From the NCBI GenBank assembly GCA_022706865.1, contig JAKJBT010000095.1, positions 1 through 5,983 on the forward strand: DNA of 5,983 nucleotides. The letters run 5' to 3'. The notes beneath the pieces were generated by a model. That model was not told the origin of the DNA, did no database searches, and saw nothing but the letters and a program-made list of their open reading frames with translations. Shown piece after piece: positions 5,588 to 5,983 of the stretch (positions are counted from its first letter, which is position 1; each line of letters begins with the position of its first letter). Source of the DNA: Bacillota bacterium. Lineage in GTDB: Bacteria; Bacillota_A; Clostridia; Lutisporales; Lutisporaceae. The translations under genes and the position numbers were made by a program.

Positions 5588-5983
5588 TTATGCGCGGCTG
5601 CAGTTAAAGAGAAGATCTTCCCATTTGCGGTCAACTTCAGCCTGATAAGCCTCTATCATCCACTCATTTCCCTTTTTGAACATATGGCTGAATCTGCCTT
5701 GCTTCTTGAGGTATTCCTCCACGGGCAGCTTTTTCTTTGGTGTATAGTTCAATATCCACTTTCCGTCAATTACCTCGAACAAAGGCCATACACAGGTCTC
5801 TACCGCTGCCTTGGTGATTTCCATCAAGTCCTCTGCAGGGTATCTCCAGCCTCTCGGGCACGGAGCCATTACATTCAAAAATGCAGGGCCAGGAGTATAT
5901 ATCGCTTTATGAGCCTTTTCGCTTATATCTTTAAAATTTCCTATAAAGGTGGTCTGAGCCACATAAGGTACATTATGAGCTGC
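5588..5983 (-). CDS. porB: 2-oxoacid:ferredoxin oxidoreductase beta subunit (pyruvate type likely), C-terminal part
   Basis: 131 codons and a TAA stop are visible; the frame is open to the right edge, so the start and TPP-binding N-terminal half lie outside. The beta subunit of the multi-subunit enzyme is about 300 residues, so some 40% is seen. The enzyme oxidises pyruvate with CoA to acetyl-CoA and CO2 and reduces ferredoxin in the cytoplasm of anaerobes. Recognisable in the visible part (numbered from the edge) are the PCPRGW block (41-46) with its conserved Cys42, the AVETCVWPLFEV stretch, and the PVEEYLKKQGRFSH ending typical of PorB. A GTG at 5962 is an internal valine codon, not a start. 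The related 2-ketoisovalerate enzyme (VorB) has a similar C-terminus and cannot be excluded. It converges on the glycosyltransferase; a porA/porG/porD neighbour is expected beyond the edge. Confidence 0.88.
   Translation of the reverse strand, partial: AAHNVPYVAQTTFIGNFKDISEKAHKAIYTPGPAFLNVMAPCPRGWRYPAEDLMEITKAAVETCVWPLFEVIDGKWILNYTPKKKLPVEEYLKKQGRFSHMFKKGNEWMIEAYQAEVDRKWEDLLFNCSRA

Noticed and set aside
5588..5962. A complete small gene starting at GTG 5962
   Set aside because: The frame continues open to the window edge with porB-like sequence (AHNVPYVAQ), so GTG is an internal codon of a cut gene.

Overview
The window reads as chromosome of an anaerobic, endospore-forming member of the Clostridia. 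Three things point there: a cluster of CotS-family spore coat proteins, the C-terminal part of a separate beta subunit of a ferredoxin-dependent 2-oxoacid oxidoreductase (PorB type), and Arg/Ile codon use rich in AGG/AGA and ATA at moderate GC. The genus cannot be fixed from the sequence alone.

Layout. Positions 1-4265 hold five minus-strand genes read right to left: a CotS-type kinase-like protein (3279-4265, 'A'), a 73-residue lysine-rich coiled-coil protein with a histidine tail (3045-3266, 'B'), a CotS paralogue whose catalytic residues are replaced (2004-3029, 'C'), a CotS paralogue with an intact site (952-1986, 'D'), and a fourth CotS paralogue (1-863, 'E') cut by the left edge. A to D are packed with gaps of 12-17 bases, and each ribosome binding site abuts or overlaps the preceding stop, so they look like one operon. 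E follows after 88 bases and may have its own promoter. A 118-base divergent region (4266-4383) separates A from a plus-strand family 4 glycosyltransferase (4384-5505). On the minus strand it carries a good match to a sporulation sigma-K promoter. A near-perfect 59-base palindrome (5504-5562) and a 12-base tandem duplication lie between the glycosyltransferase and the convergent porB-like gene (5588-5983, cut by the right edge).

How it may work together (inference). Bacillus subtilis makes the coat proteins CotS (kinase-like fold) and CotSA (family 4 glycosyltransferase) from neighbouring genes. Here the same two families sit divergently, with the kinase-like family expanded to four. The set could build or modify the spore surface: the glycosyltransferase adds a sugar, the intact CotS paralogues phosphorylate a coat or glycan substrate, and the pseudokinase and small coiled-coil protein act structurally. 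A resembles D and C resembles E, in the order A-C-D-E, which suggests duplication of a two-gene unit. The porB-like gene belongs to central anaerobic metabolism and is probably unrelated.

No tRNA, rRNA, CRISPR array, transposase gene or other complete mobile element was seen, and no stretch over 300 bases lacks a gene.
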